From contig NZ_CP080437.1 of assembly GCF_021216655.1 (NCBI RefSeq), positions 1,178,001-1,242,000 of the forward strand: a stretch of 64,000 nucleotides of DNA, given 5' to 3'. This document shows, piece after piece, positions 34,107-42,813 of the stretch. This DNA is from Clavibacter michiganensis (GTDB taxonomy: Bacteria; Actinomycetota; Actinomycetes; Actinomycetales; Microbacteriaceae). The notes below the pieces were generated by a model that saw only the letters and a list, made by a program, of their open reading frames with translations, was not told the origin of the DNA and made no database searches. Position numbers and translations under genes: made by a program. Position 1 is the stretch's first letter; each line of letters begins with the position of its first letter.

Positions 34107-35239
34107 GGGGTGCTCCCGCCGAGCGGCGCGGTCGGCCACCGCGCCTGGAGGACGAACTCGTCGTCGCACGCGTACCGGGCCTGCCCGCCGTAGAGCGCGC
34201 AGCGACGGCGGATCGCGGCGAGGCCCCGGTGCTCCTGCACGGGGCATCCCCGCTTGTCGCGAACCACGGCATTGGCGACGGTGATCGCCAGCGCGTCGGG
34301 CGACCACTCGACGCGGAGGCGCGCGGTGCCGCCCGCGCCGTGCCGCATGGCGTTCGTGAGGGACTCCTGCACGACCCGGTAGACGGCGAAGCCCACGCCC
34401 GGCAGGAGGGGTCGCGGCGAGCCCGCGTCCTGCCTGTCGATGCCGAGGCCGGAGCCGCGGAAGCCCTCGACGAGGGCGTCGACGTCGTCCCAGCCGGGGA
34501 TGGGACGCACGTCCGCGTCGGCGTCGGTGGGCGCCAGGAGCCCCCGCACCTCGTGCAGGGCGGCCCGGCTGGTCTCGGAGATGGTGCGGAACATGCGCGA
34601 CGCCTCGGGGCTCGGCGCGGTCGCCCGGCCGCTCTCCGCCTGGACGATGACGCTGGTCAGAGTGTGCGCCAGCACGTCGTGCATGTCGTCGCTGATGCGC
34701 TCGCGCTCCTCGTAGGCGGCGAGCCGCGTCCGGGCGTCCGCGTCGCGTTCGGACAGCGTCGTCCGGAGCTCGGCGGTGCGGACGGCCTCGCTGCGGCGCC
34801 GTTCGAGCAGACCGGCCGCCCACGCGATCGCGAAGCTCACGGACACGAGCGCGATGACCATGCCGACGGATCCCGTGGAGCCCAGCTCCCCGCCGGTGAG
34901 GGTGCGCGCGGCGAGGACGACCACGAAGCACGCGCCGAGGGCGAGGCCGACGTGCCGGAGCCGGTCCGCGGCGTGGGCGGCGACGGAGTAGGCCGCCACC
35001 AGGAGCACGACGTCACCCGGGAACAGGAGCGAGCTCGTGGCGAGCATGTGCGCCGACGAGATCGCCGTGGCCAGCAGCGCGGCGGTGACGGGCCGCGCGT
35101 GGCGCACCGCGAGCGTGAGCGCCATGAGGGACGACCAGATCCAGTCGGGCTGGCCCAGGACGCCCATGATGGCGCACAGGACTACCGCAGCGCCCGCGAC
35201 GACCTGGTCGCCTTGCGCGCGCAGACTCCCCCGTCGCAT
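34103..35239 (-). CDS. Sensor histidine kinase (HisKA_3) of the lanthipeptide cluster
   Basis: 378 residues. About four to five N-terminal membrane segments (residues 15-135), then a coiled region, the HisKA_3 phosphoacceptor box ERISDDMHDVLAHTLTSVIV with its His, and the HATPase domain (VVQESLTNAMRHG, N box; EHRGLAAIRRRCALYGG, G box). The G box is degenerate compared with G-x-G-L-x-G-M. A GTG lies directly before the chosen ATG; the ATG has the better SD spacing (TGAGGA). It likely senses envelope stress or the peptide and passes phosphate to the coupled regulator. Confidence 0.9.
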   Translation of the reverse strand: MRRGSLRAQGDQVVAGAAVVLCAIMGVLGQPDWIWSSLMALTLAVRHARPVTAALLATAISSAHMLATSSLLFPGDVVLLVAAYSVAAHAADRLRHVGLALGACFVVVLAARTLTGGELGSTGSVGMVIALVSVSFAIAWAAGLLERRRSEAVRTAELRTTLSERDADARTRLAAYEERERISDDMHDVLAHTLTSVIVQAESGRATAPSPEASRMFRTISETSRAALHEVRGLLAPTDADADVRPIPGWDDVDALVEGFRGSGLGIDRQDAGSPRPLLPGVGFAVYRVVQESLTNAMRHGAGGTARLRVEWSPDALAITVANAVVRDKRGCPVQEHRGLAAIRRRCALYGGQARYACDDEFVLQARWPTAPLGGSTP

Positions 35240-35242
35240 CAC

Positions 35243-35600
35243 GTCCTCAGGCTAGCGGGGAGGACACGCCCGGCCGCCGGCGGACGCCCTCCCCCCGGCC
35301 CCCCGTCCGCGGGGCATCCCGGTCGCGGCCTCCGACGATGGGCGGAGGGCACGGCCGCGGATGTCATCGGGTCGCACGATGCGCTCGGACGGAAGCCGCT
35401 GGGAACGTGAACACCAGGGATCGCGCACGGGCTGCGCGTCGACGCCGCACCGGCCGAGGCGCACGGATCCGCGATCCCCACGGGGCAAGTCGGACCTGTG
35501 ACGGCCCATGGGCCATCGGGATGGGTGCGGCTCGCACCACGACGGTCTGGGCCGACCGGCCGGGATCCATGCGCGACAACAGGAACACAGGTGGAACACG
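35243..35600. promoter_or_regulatory. Divergent regulatory region between sensor kinase and michiganin precursor
   Basis: 358 bp without a credible gene. It must hold the promoters of the kinase-regulator genes and of the precursor-lanM genes. The most notable element is a perfect 12-bp palindrome GGCCCATGGGCC at 35503-35514, about 90 bp before the precursor start, a possible operator. AGGTGG 10 bases before the precursor ATG is the ribosome-binding site. Confidence 0.5.
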
Positions 35601-35807
35601 ATGAACGACATCCTCGAGACGGAGACCCCCGTCATGGTCAGCCCCCGGTGGGACATGCTCGTCGACGCGGGCGAGGACACCAGCCCGTCCGTCCAGACCC
35701 AGATCGACGCGGAGTTCCGTCGCGTCGTGAGCCCGTACATGTCCAGCAGCGGCTGGCTCTGCACGCTCACCATCGAATGCGGGACGATCATCTGCGCGTG
35801 TCGCTGA
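35601..35807 (+). CDS. clvA: Michiganin A lanthipeptide precursor
   Basis: 68 residues. The 21-residue core (positions 48-68) contains [17 protein letters not shown] and matches the published type-B (actagardine-like) lantibiotic michiganin A of Clavibacter michiganensis as I know it. By analogy with actagardine the rings would be Ser49-Cys54, Thr55-Cys60, Thr57-Cys65 and Thr62-Cys67. The 47-residue leader is acidic ([17 protein letters not shown]) and ends RVVSPYM, with no Gly-Gly cleavage motif. The peptide binds lipid II and kills related actinobacteria. It is followed by a hairpin and the LanM gene, so a high precursor-to-enzyme ratio can be expected. Confidence 0.95.
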   Translation: MNDILETETPVMVSPRWDMLVDAGEDTSPSVQTQIDAEFRRVVSPYMSSSGWLCTLTIECGTIICACR

Positions 35808-35818
35808 CGGACGCACTC

Positions 35819-35851
35819 GACGGACGGGCTGCGCTCGGCGCGCGGTCCGTC
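35819..35851 (+). terminator. Weak hairpin between precursor and lanM
   Basis: Short inverted repeat GACGGAC (35819-35825) / GTCCGTC (35845-35851) in the 91-bp gap. It may act as a partial terminator or RNA-stability element that keeps the precursor transcript in excess. Confidence 0.4.
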
Positions 35852-35898
35852 CGCTCCGCGTCGGGCCCCGCCCGCCGGAGCGGCGAGGGGGATCTGAC

Positions 35899-38800
35899 GT
35901 GACGATCACCGCGGCCGAGCTCTCGCTGCTGCAGGCGTCCCGGCTGCGCGAACGGCGCGCGGCGACGCGGGCCGATGCCCGACCGGTCCCCGAGCTGACG
36001 CGCGCCTGGCGCGACGACGCCCTCGTCGACGACGGGACGCACGCCGCCTACCTCGCCGGGCAGCTGCTGGACGGCGACGACCTCGTGGCGCTCCTGGCGG
36101 GCGACGCGTGGACCCCGCGGGCCGCGAGCGCGGACTGGCTCGCCCGGGTCGACCCCTGGCTCGTGCATCCGCCGGTCTCCGCGGAGGCCTACGCGCCGGC
36201 GAACGGCCACCTCGTCGTCGAGGACACCCGCGTGGCCGGGCTCCCCTTCGCCGCCCTGCTCGGCCCGATGGTCGGCGCGCAGCGGGCGCACCTGGACGGT
36301 CGCCCGTGGCTCTCGCGCACCGCACGCGCGGATCTCCTCGACGGCCTCGCGGAGCGCCTCGCGAGCCTCTCCCTCCGGGCCCTCCTCGCGGAGCTCGCCC
36401 GGGATCCGGCACCGGGTCGGCACGCGCGGCTGGATGCGCGGCTCGCCGACCCCGCGCACCGCGCCGAGCTCCTCTCCCGCCACCCCGTCCTCGCGCGCGA
36501 CCTCGTCACGGCGATCGGCAGCTGGCGCGCGCACGTCGCGCGCATCCTCGACCGCCTGCACGCCGACCACGGCAACCTCGTCCGGATGGGCCTCGCGACC
36601 GAGCGGCTCGACGCCCTGGAGGCCGTGGACCTGAGCTCGGGCGACCCCCACGACGGCGGGCAGTCCGTCGCGACGCTGCGCTTCTCCGACGGCAGCCGGC
36701 TCGTCTACAAGCCGCGCGACTGCCGGGTGTTCGCGCTGTACCGCGACCTCGTCGACGCGCTCGCGCCCGCCCTCCCCGCCGAGATCCGCCTGCGCGCGGC
36801 CGCGGTGCTGCCGCGCGACGGGTACGGCTGGGTCGAGTTCGTGGCCCACGCCGAGGACGCCGCCTCCGCGATCCCCCTGTCCCGGCACCTCGGCCGGCTC
36901 GGCTCGCTGCTCGCCGTCGCGCACGTGCTCGGCGCGTCCGACCTCCACCTCGAGAACGTCATCGCCTCCGCGGACGGTCCCGTGCCCATCGACCTGGAGA
37001 CGCTGATCCAGAACCGCAGCGAGGTCGACGGCGAGGACGGGACGGCCCTGCGCCGGGCGTCGCGGATGCTCAACGCGTCGGTGCTGGGCAGCGGCATCCT
37101 CCCGGTCCAGCTCACCACCGGGGAGGGCACGAGCATCGACGTCAGCGTCAGCACCGGGGGCCTGCACGGCGCGGGGACCACGGCGACCGTCCACCAGGTG
37201 GTGGACGCGGCCACGGACCGCATGCGCATCGAGGCGCGCGAGATGCCGGTCGGCCGGTCGCGCAACCAGCCGCCGGGAGCGACGCTCGCGCGCATCCGCT
37301 CCGGTCGCGCCGCCCTCGCGGACGGGTACGAGCGCACCTTCCGCGCCATCGTCGAGCGCCGGGCGGAGGTCCGCGCGATCCTGTCGGCCGCGCCCGACAT
37401 CTCGTCGCGGCACATCGTGCGCGCCACCCGCTCCTACTCCCTGCTCCTCACGGAGATGCGCCGACCCCGCCCGCTCCGCAGCGGCATCGACCGGGACCAC
37501 CTCCTCCGCCACCTCTGGACGCGCGTCGAGGAGCATCCCGCGGATGCCGCGCTGGTCGAGGCGGAGGAGCGCGCCCTCTGGCGGCTCGACGTGCCCCTGT
37601 TCTCCACGCGCATGGACGCACGCGCCCTCATCGCCGACGACGAGGAGGCCGGGCCGCAGCGCTTCGCGCGGAGCACGCGCGAGGACGTGCTCGACCGGCT
37701 CGCGCGGCTCACCCTCGACGACCTCCCCGAGTCCCTCCGGCTGGTCGACGAGTCCGTGCTGGCGGCGACCGCGACGCCCGACGGAGACGACGACGCCCGC
37801 GACGACGCGCGAGGACGGCAGGCCGCGGACGCCACCGCCTCGCTGGCCCGCGCACCGCGGGTGGACGACGACGCCCTGCGGGAGGCGGCACGCGGACAGG
37901 CCCGGATCCTCCTCGCCTCCGCCGTCCTCGGCCGGGACGACGCGACCTGGATCGGCGTGAGCAGCAGCCTCGACAGCAGCGGCCTCGAGTACCGCCCCGC
38001 GGGGCCCACCCTGTACGACGGGCTGGCCGGGATCGCGTTCGCCGCGACCCACGCGCACGGCGTGCTGCCCGGCCTCGGGCTCGACGACCTGGCCGGCCGG
38101 GCGATGCACGCGGTCACGGCGATCCTCGACGACTGGACGCGCGGCCTGATCGACCTGCCGGTGGGCGCCTACAGCGGCGCGACCGGGCTCCTCCACGCGC
38201 TCGCCCACCACGACGCGCGAGTCGGCGGAGACGGGCACCGCGACCTCCGGGCGGCGGCCGTCCGACGGCTCGGCGAGGTGGCCCACGAGGATCCGCACCT
38301 GGACGTGATGGCGGGCGTCGCCGGCGCGTGCGCCGTCGTCGCGGGGCTGCCCGAGGGCGCGACCGAGGCGGGCCGCCATGCGCTGCGCGCGCTCGCGGGG
38401 CGGCTGATGAGCACGGCGGTCGAGGTGGAGGGCGGCGCCCTCGTCTGGGAGACCGGTGCCGAGCGGGCGCGGTTGGGCGGGTTCTCGCACGGCGCATCCG
38501 GCGTCGGCTGGGCGCTCGCCCGCACCGCCGGCGTGCTGGGCGACGATGCCATCGCCGATGCGGCCGTCCGCGCCCTGCGCTTCGACGACGCGCTGTTCGA
38601 CCCGTCCCGCCGCCGCTGGCGCGACGCGAGACCGGAGGCGCGATCCGCGGCCGGATCCTTCCCCGCGCACTGGTGCCACGGCACCGCCGGCATCGCGATG
38701 GCACGCGCGGACGCGGCCGCGACGCTCGACCGGCCGGACCTCCTCGAGCTCGCCCTCGTCGGCGCGCGCGAGACGGCGTCGGACGCGCTCCCCTCCGACG

Positions 38801-39060
38801 ACTCCCTGTGCCACGGGACCCTCGGCAACCTCATCGCCGTGCGCGGCGCGACCCGACGCACCGGCGTCGACACCGGGCTCGCGGAGTTCCGCGACCGCGC
38901 GCTGCAGCGCGTCCTCCGCGCCGGCCCGCGCAGCGGTCTGCCCCAAGGGGTGACCAGCGTGCGGGGGCTCATGCTCGGCACGGCCGGCGCGCTCTACGCG
39001 CTGTGCCGGGAACTGGAGCCGGGGATCCCGGACGCGCTGCTGCTGGAGGGGCCGCGCTGA
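35899..39060 (+). CDS. lanM: LanM lanthipeptide synthetase for michiganin A
   Basis: 1053 residues, GTG start with GAGGGGG upstream. The N-terminal dehydratase domain shows the lipid-kinase-like active site: LVYKPRDCRVF, DLHLENVI and PIDLETLIQ, used to phosphorylate and eliminate Ser/Thr. The C-terminal LanC-like cyclase domain (from about residue 690) carries the zinc site Cys926 in HWCHGTAG, Cys971-His972 in LCHGTLG, and the FSHGASGVGW motif. It dehydrates Ser/Thr and closes the thioether rings of the precursor. The length is normal for the family. The 1149-residue open frame on the opposite strand is an artefact. Confidence 0.95.
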   Translation: MTITAAELSLLQASRLRERRAATRADARPVPELTRAWRDDALVDDGTHAAYLAGQLLDGDDLVALLAGDAWTPRAASADWLARVDPWLVHPPVSAEAYAPANGHLVVEDTRVAGLPFAALLGPMVGAQRAHLDGRPWLSRTARADLLDGLAERLASLSLRALLAELARDPAPGRHARLDARLADPAHRAELLSRHPVLARDLVTAIGSWRAHVARILDRLHADHGNLVRMGLATERLDALEAVDLSSGDPHDGGQSVATLRFSDGSRLVYKPRDCRVFALYRDLVDALAPALPAEIRLRAAAVLPRDGYGWVEFVAHAEDAASAIPLSRHLGRLGSLLAVAHVLGASDLHLENVIASADGPVPIDLETLIQNRSEVDGEDGTALRRASRMLNASVLGSGILPVQLTTGEGTSIDVSVSTGGLHGAGTTATVHQVVDAATDRMRIEAREMPVGRSRNQPPGATLARIRSGRAALADGYERTFRAIVERRAEVRAILSAAPDISSRHIVRATRSYSLLLTEMRRPRPLRSGIDRDHLLRHLWTRVEEHPADAALVEAEERALWRLDVPLFSTRMDARALIADDEEAGPQRFARSTREDVLDRLARLTLDDLPESLRLVDESVLAATATPDGDDDARDDARGRQAADATASLARAPRVDDDALREAARGQARILLASAVLGRDDATWIGVSSSLDSSGLEYRPAGPTLYDGLAGIAFAATHAHGVLPGLGLDDLAGRAMHAVTAILDDWTRGLIDLPVGAYSGATGLLHALAHHDARVGGDGHRDLRAAAVRRLGEVAHEDPHLDVMAGVAGACAVVAGLPEGATEAGRHALRALAGRLMSTAVEVEGGALVWETGAERARLGGFSHGASGVGWALARTAGVLGDDAIADAAVRALRFDDALFDPSRRRWRDARPEARSAAGSFPAHWCHGTAGIAMARADAAATLDRPDLLELALVGARETASDALPSDDSLCHGTLGNLIAVRGATRRTGVDTGLAEFRDRALQRVLRAGPRSGLPQGVTSVRGLMLGTAGALYALCRELEPGIPDALLLEGPR

Positions 39061-39088
39061 CGGTCGCCCCGGTTGTTCGCGCGGGGTG

Positions 39089-39118
39089 GCCCGGGCAGCC
39101 GTCGTGGGGCCGCCCGGG
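39089..39118 (+). terminator. Possible terminator after lanM
   Basis: Inverted repeat GCCCGGGC (39089-39096) with GCCCGGG (39112-39118) just past the lanM stop, ahead of the convergent PASTA protein gene end. Short arms, so only a weak call. Confidence 0.35.
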
Positions 39119-39124
39119 AGTCGG

Positions 39125-40441
39125 TCACATCGGGTACCAGCGGTTGCGCTGACCGTCGGCGTCCGGGCCGCATCGGTAGCTCTTGCCCGTGTCGGACTTC
39201 TCGACGCTGCCGACCTCGGTCTTCTTGCAGAAGGCACCGGGCGTGATCGTCCGGCCCGGGGCCGGGGCAGGGGCGGGAGCCGGGGCGGCAGGAGCAGGCG
39301 CGGGAGCAGGCGCGACGGGCGCCGGAGCAGGAGCCGCCGGCTGCGGCGCGGGCGCCACCGTCGGCGCGACCGTGGGCTCAGGCGTCGGCGTCGGCGTCGG
39401 CGCGGGCGCCAGCAGCGTGAGCGTCACGGTGGATCCGGCGTCGGTACGCGATCCCGCGACCGGGCTCTGCGACTTCACGGTCATGCCGTCGGTGACGGCG
39501 GTCGCCTCACCCGACTCGAGCACGTACTGGACGACGTAGCCGGCTTCCCGGAGGAGCGCGCGGGCGTCGATGGCGGACTTGGTGTTGACGTCCTCGACGA
39601 CGTGGACCACGGGGGTCGGCGTCGCGGTGGGCGTCGGGCTCGCAGACGGGGTCGGGCTCGCGCTGGCGGAGATCGCCTCCGCCTGGCGCGGAGCGGGAGC
39701 GGACGCCGCGACCGGGACCGTGGCCCCGATGACGATGAGCACGGCCGCGCCCACGGCAGCGACGCCGTTGCGCGAACGGGTCGTCAGGATCGGGATCCAG
39801 CTGCGGCGGCCCGTGGCGTAGGGGTAGAGAGCCGTGGCGATCCCGACGAGGCCGAGCGAGACGAACATGCCGCCGAAGCCGCCGAGGGCGGTGATGATCA
39901 GCACAGCCAGCGCGACGACGGACGTGATGACCCACGTGGTCGCCGGGTGGCGGCTCGGCCGGGTGTCGGTGATCACGGCAGTCGGAGCCGCAGGAGCGAC
40001 CGGCGCTGCTGTAGCGCGCTGTCGCGTCGGCAACGGCACCGGCGTCGCGGCGGTCGCTGCGGCCGCCCGGGCGCTCTTGTCCCGAGCCACTGCATCGCGC
40101 TCCGCCGCCTTCGCCTGCATGGCCGCCTCGCGCTGCGCGACCTTCGCGGCGCGCTGCTGCTCCGCTTCCGCGGCCCGCACGGCCTTCGCCTGCGCGGCCT
40201 CGGCTGCCCGCATCGCCTTGTCGTGCGCGGCCTCAGCCGCCTGGGCGTTCCGCACGGCGTCGGCCTGCTGCGATGCGGCGACCGCCGCCGTCGCTGCCGC
40301 GCTCGGAGCGGGCGCCGACGCTGCGGCGGGCTGCGCCATCGGCGCGACGTGCGACGTCCACGTGGATCCGTCCCAGTAGCGGAGCTGCCCGGATCCGTCG
40401 GGGAACCAGCCGGCAGGAGCGGCGGAGGGGGCGTCGGGCAT
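39125..40441 (-). CDS. DUF2510-PASTA membrane protein
   Basis: 438 residues. Residues 9-34 (AGWFPDGSGQLRYWDGSTWT) form a DUF2510 domain, common at the N-terminus of actinobacterial membrane proteins. An Ala/Lys/Glu-rich coiled-coil stretch (about residues 55-125) follows, then three or so membrane helices (ATTWVITSVVALAVLIITAL onward, to about residue 250). Next come one extracellular PASTA domain (INTKSAIDARALLREAGYVV-like, TVKSQSPVAGSRTDAGSTVT), a Pro/Ala-rich spacer and a small C-terminal module with two cysteines (FCKKTEVGS, YRCGPDADG). PASTA domains bind peptidoglycan or lipid II, so a cell-wall sensing or anchoring role is reasonable. Its position beside the lipid II-targeting lantibiotic cluster may be chance. 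Confidence 0.78.
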   Translation of the reverse strand: MPDAPSAAPAGWFPDGSGQLRYWDGSTWTSHVAPMAQPAAASAPAPSAAATAAVAASQQADAVRNAQAAEAAHDKAMRAAEAAQAKAVRAAEAEQQRAAKVAQREAAMQAKAAERDAVARDKSARAAAATAATPVPLPTRQRATAAPVAPAAPTAVITDTRPSRHPATTWVITSVVALAVLIITALGGFGGMFVSLGLVGIATALYPYATGRRSWIPILTTRSRNGVAAVGAAVLIVIGATVPVAASAPAPRQAEAISASASPTPSASPTPTATPTPVVHVVEDVNTKSAIDARALLREAGYVVQYVLESGEATAVTDGMTVKSQSPVAGSRTDAGSTVTLTLLAPAPTPTPTPEPTVAPTVAPAPQPAAPAPAPVAPAPAPAPAAPAPAPAPAPGRTITPGAFCKKTEVGSVEKSDTGKSYRCGPDADGQRNRWYPM

Positions 40442-40837
40442 GGTGCTCCTCGGGTGCGTACCGCGACGAAGGGGTAGGCGGCAGGTGGTGCCGTCGAGTG
40501 ACGACGCCTGAGGCTATGGGCGGACTCCTCCGCGCGTAAGCCCTCGTGTGGGGGGTGAAAGTTGCCCGGCACTGCTCCTATTAGTCGCGTCCCGGGCGCT
40601 GTTCATGGCACCTCTTTGGCATGAAAACGCTTTGTCGAGTACGACCAACGACCGCCCTGGAAGACGGGCGCTGAAAGGCGTCAACGAGAAGCCCCATGAA
40701 CGCATCACGTTGACGACCAATCAACCAAAAACACCTCTTGCCGCAATGCCAACCAGGTACTTGTCCCTCTGACTTTATGCAGACAAAGAAAGAGAACGGA
40801 AGACGCATGACCCGATCGGACCACGAAGGAACGATCG
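40442..40837. other. Gene-free left edge of the AT-rich island
   Basis: 396 bp with no credible gene. The first 100 bp are GC-rich and hold the promoter region of the PASTA protein. From about 40,550 the composition falls sharply to island level, with short non-coding stretches such as the AT-rich run near 40,720-40,800. No terminator, integrase remnant or copy of the tRNA-Pro 3' end was found by eye. Confidence 0.6.
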
Positions 40838-41866
40838 CTACGCTGCTTCCGCTACTTGCCATTCGGCCGTGAGTCCGAGAAGTTCATACGAAACCACACC
40901 CGCTAGACACGCAGCAAGCGCAGGCGCGAAAAGTACGAGATTTCTGCCCCCTGGATGCAAGGCGCTCGAATAAAGAACCCCATCTAACCCTATAGACTTC
41001 GCGAATTCACACAGGTATTGCGTAGGGATATAGTCCGTTTCTTTATCCGATGCACGAACTGGCTTGGTGAGCTCTCTCGACAGTCCCTGCATGTACCTGA
41101 AACTTGTAAGCCTTACAATTTCATCGTCATCGAAGAAATCCGGCGCTTCCACATCCGCCAGATTCAGCACTCTCACACTCCTTGTAAGCTGGAATTTCCC
41201 CACGCTCACGATAGCATGACTCGCAGCACGACTTTCGTAGATGCACGTTGCCTCATCGAATGCCAAATAGAGATAAGGCACTCCCACCGGATTGGCCCGC
41301 CCCGCACTCGCTCTAGCGGGCGGAGGTGCACCCATATCGGCACTCATGTATTGCCCTACAGTGTCGGCAAGTCGAGCACGGTAGAGAGCAACGTCGCTTT
41401 TTACCTCTTCAATTTGAACTTCGATTGTATTTTTGAGCACTTCGGGATCAGGCAGCATGGAAGGGAAGTAGCGATTTTTTGTCTTAATCTCGTCAGAGAA
41501 CTCTGCCCACGAAGCGAGATGATCCGCTTCCCCTTGTACGGCGCGTAATACCGCTCCCGCTCCGTCGACTAAAAGCGCGTGTGATCCGACTGCGTCGTAA
41601 AGAAATGACTCAACCACGGTGGAGTCAGTGAAGGAGAATATTTGCCAGTCATTTTGAAGGACAGCAGCTATGCGGGACTCACCCATTTCCTCCTCCACGG
41701 GGTCATACAGAGACAGCAATCGTAAAATATGTTCACGCCACGCATGCGTGGGCCAAGTACTGTGACTGTAACCATGTCCAAAGTCGCATGTACCAGCGGA
41801 CCTCGCCTCGCCTCGAGCATTTACGGGCCAGGTTTGAGCCGCGAAGCAGGCCGAACAGGCTCTCAT
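40838..41866 (-). CDS. Zinc-finger/HEPN-RES domain protein (putative NADase effector)
   Basis: 342 residues, third gene of the island operon. The N-terminus has a CSACF...GTCDFG cysteine cluster (Cys4, Cys7, Cys27), as in the HEPN/RES N-terminal domain, followed by a helical HEPN-like segment to about residue 150. The RES domain starts near LYRARLAD (residues 161-168) and contains SAGRANPVGVPYLYLAFDEA with Glu211 in CIYES; the Arg/Glu set is typical of RES proteins. RES toxins such as MbcT degrade NAD+. The ATG overlaps the stop of the sce7725-like gene (ATGA). A role as the killing arm of a defence system is inferred. Clearly AT-richer than the flanks. Confidence 0.83.
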   Translation of the reverse strand: MRACSACFAAQTWPVNARGEARSAGTCDFGHGYSHSTWPTHAWREHILRLLSLYDPVEEEMGESRIAAVLQNDWQIFSFTDSTVVESFLYDAVGSHALLVDGAGAVLRAVQGEADHLASWAEFSDEIKTKNRYFPSMLPDPEVLKNTIEVQIEEVKSDVALYRARLADTVGQYMSADMGAPPPARASAGRANPVGVPYLYLAFDEATCIYESRAASHAIVSVGKFQLTRSVRVLNLADVEAPDFFDDDEIVRLTSFRYMQGLSRELTKPVRASDKETDYIPTQYLCEFAKSIGLDGVLYSSALHPGGRNLVLFAPALAACLAGVVSYELLGLTAEWQVAEAA

Positions 41867-42813
41867 CGGGCTAGGATCCCAGACATCAGCTCTAGGTGAT
41901 TCTGGATCGAGAGCTTTTTTAATGTCCCGAGTCCGGGGTATGTACGATTTCGCGCATGCTCGCGCATGACGGTGGCAGCACGCGTCTGTAAATCACGACT
42001 GTCGAGGAACGCCACCAGTTTGTCAAGTGCTTGCAAGAATTTACCGGCGACATCGGCAGTATCGGCATTGCTCACGCTTGTAAAATGCCGAATCATCACA
42101 GGCCCACCAACCTCCCGCTCGAAAGTCCAGTGAATAACGACTGCCCGCGGCTGAAAACCTCCTGTGGCGAAGGGCTCGCCGACGGTCAAGTAATCGCTGA
42201 AACCCGCCCAACCATCCTCAGCATAGAACAAATGGTCGTCAGTAAAGACCGACTCCTGGCGCTCGAGGAACTCAGCATTACGAGGTTCAGATACGAAGGC
42301 GTCTCTAATGGTGACTGCTTGAGCACTTGGGATGATGGAATCGAAATGACGCCGCCGCAGGCCGTTTTGGATTACATTCATTTTCGCATTATGAGTGGCG
42401 GCCCATTCCCTTATGTAATCAATGTCGGGATGTGCGGCCTTATGCAACAAGGCCAAATCGTAGCGAGAACCAAACTTTCGCGAGTAAGCGCCAAAAAGAG
42501 ATCGCACGTCAGACGAATCCGATAAAATAAGGCCGAGCATTGCAGGCTGATTCGCATCCGCGGAAGCTAAATGCAGAGACAACGAAGACAGAGCGGAGTC
42601 GCCCTTCAAATCTCCCACGCTTGGGTTCACAACAAGCGTTGCAGCCACGTGCGCGGATTTCAGAGCACCGAGACAACGATCCAATCCGGAATTCTCAGGC
42701 TGACGAACCGGCTCAATAATCGGACGGACGCTTTGCTCTACACCTAGCAGTCCTGCGGTATCTCTAAGCGCAAGAAGCTCATACTGCTTACCTCGAAAGT
42801 ACGGGTAGTACAT
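41863..42813 (-). CDS. sce7725-like protein (Beta-protein family)
   Basis: 316 residues. It opens MYYPYFRGKQYELLALRDTA, the hallmark N-terminus of the Beta_protein (PF14350)/sce7725 group, and ends with GTLKKLSIQNHLELMSGILA. Between are alternating beta/alpha segments compatible with a TIM-barrel-like fold (RPIIEPVR, ATLVVNPSVGD, AMLGLILSDSSD, DLALLHKAAH). No membrane helix. The family is found in phages and in defence-like operons but has no proven activity. It overlaps the sce7726-like gene by 26 bp and the RES gene by four bases, so the three proteins are made together. Confidence 0.8.
   Translation of the reverse strand: MYYPYFRGKQYELLALRDTAGLLGVEQSVRPIIEPVRQPENSGLDRCLGALKSAHVAATLVVNPSVGDLKGDSALSSLSLHLASADANQPAMLGLILSDSSDVRSLFGAYSRKFGSRYDLALLHKAAHPDIDYIREWAATHNAKMNVIQNGLRRRHFDSIIPSAQAVTIRDAFVSEPRNAEFLERQESVFTDDHLFYAEDGWAGFSDYLTVGEPFATGGFQPRAVVIHWTFEREVGGPVMIRHFTSVSNADTADVAGKFLQALDKLVAFLDSRDLQTRAATVMREHARNRTYPGLGTLKKLSIQNHLELMSGILAR

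Noticed and set aside
35788..39237. 1149-residue open frame opposite lanM
   Set aside because: Its translation is low-complexity Arg/Ala/Gly/Asp text with no motifs, and it is antisense to a complete LanM. In very GC-rich DNA such shadow frames stay open by codon bias.
40548..40772. Short plus-strand frame at the island edge as a gene
   Set aside because: No ribosome-binding site, no recognisable content, and it spans the composition break.
42031..42525. 164-residue plus-strand frame inside the sce7725-like gene
   Set aside because: Antisense to a well-supported operon gene, with no family features or start signal.
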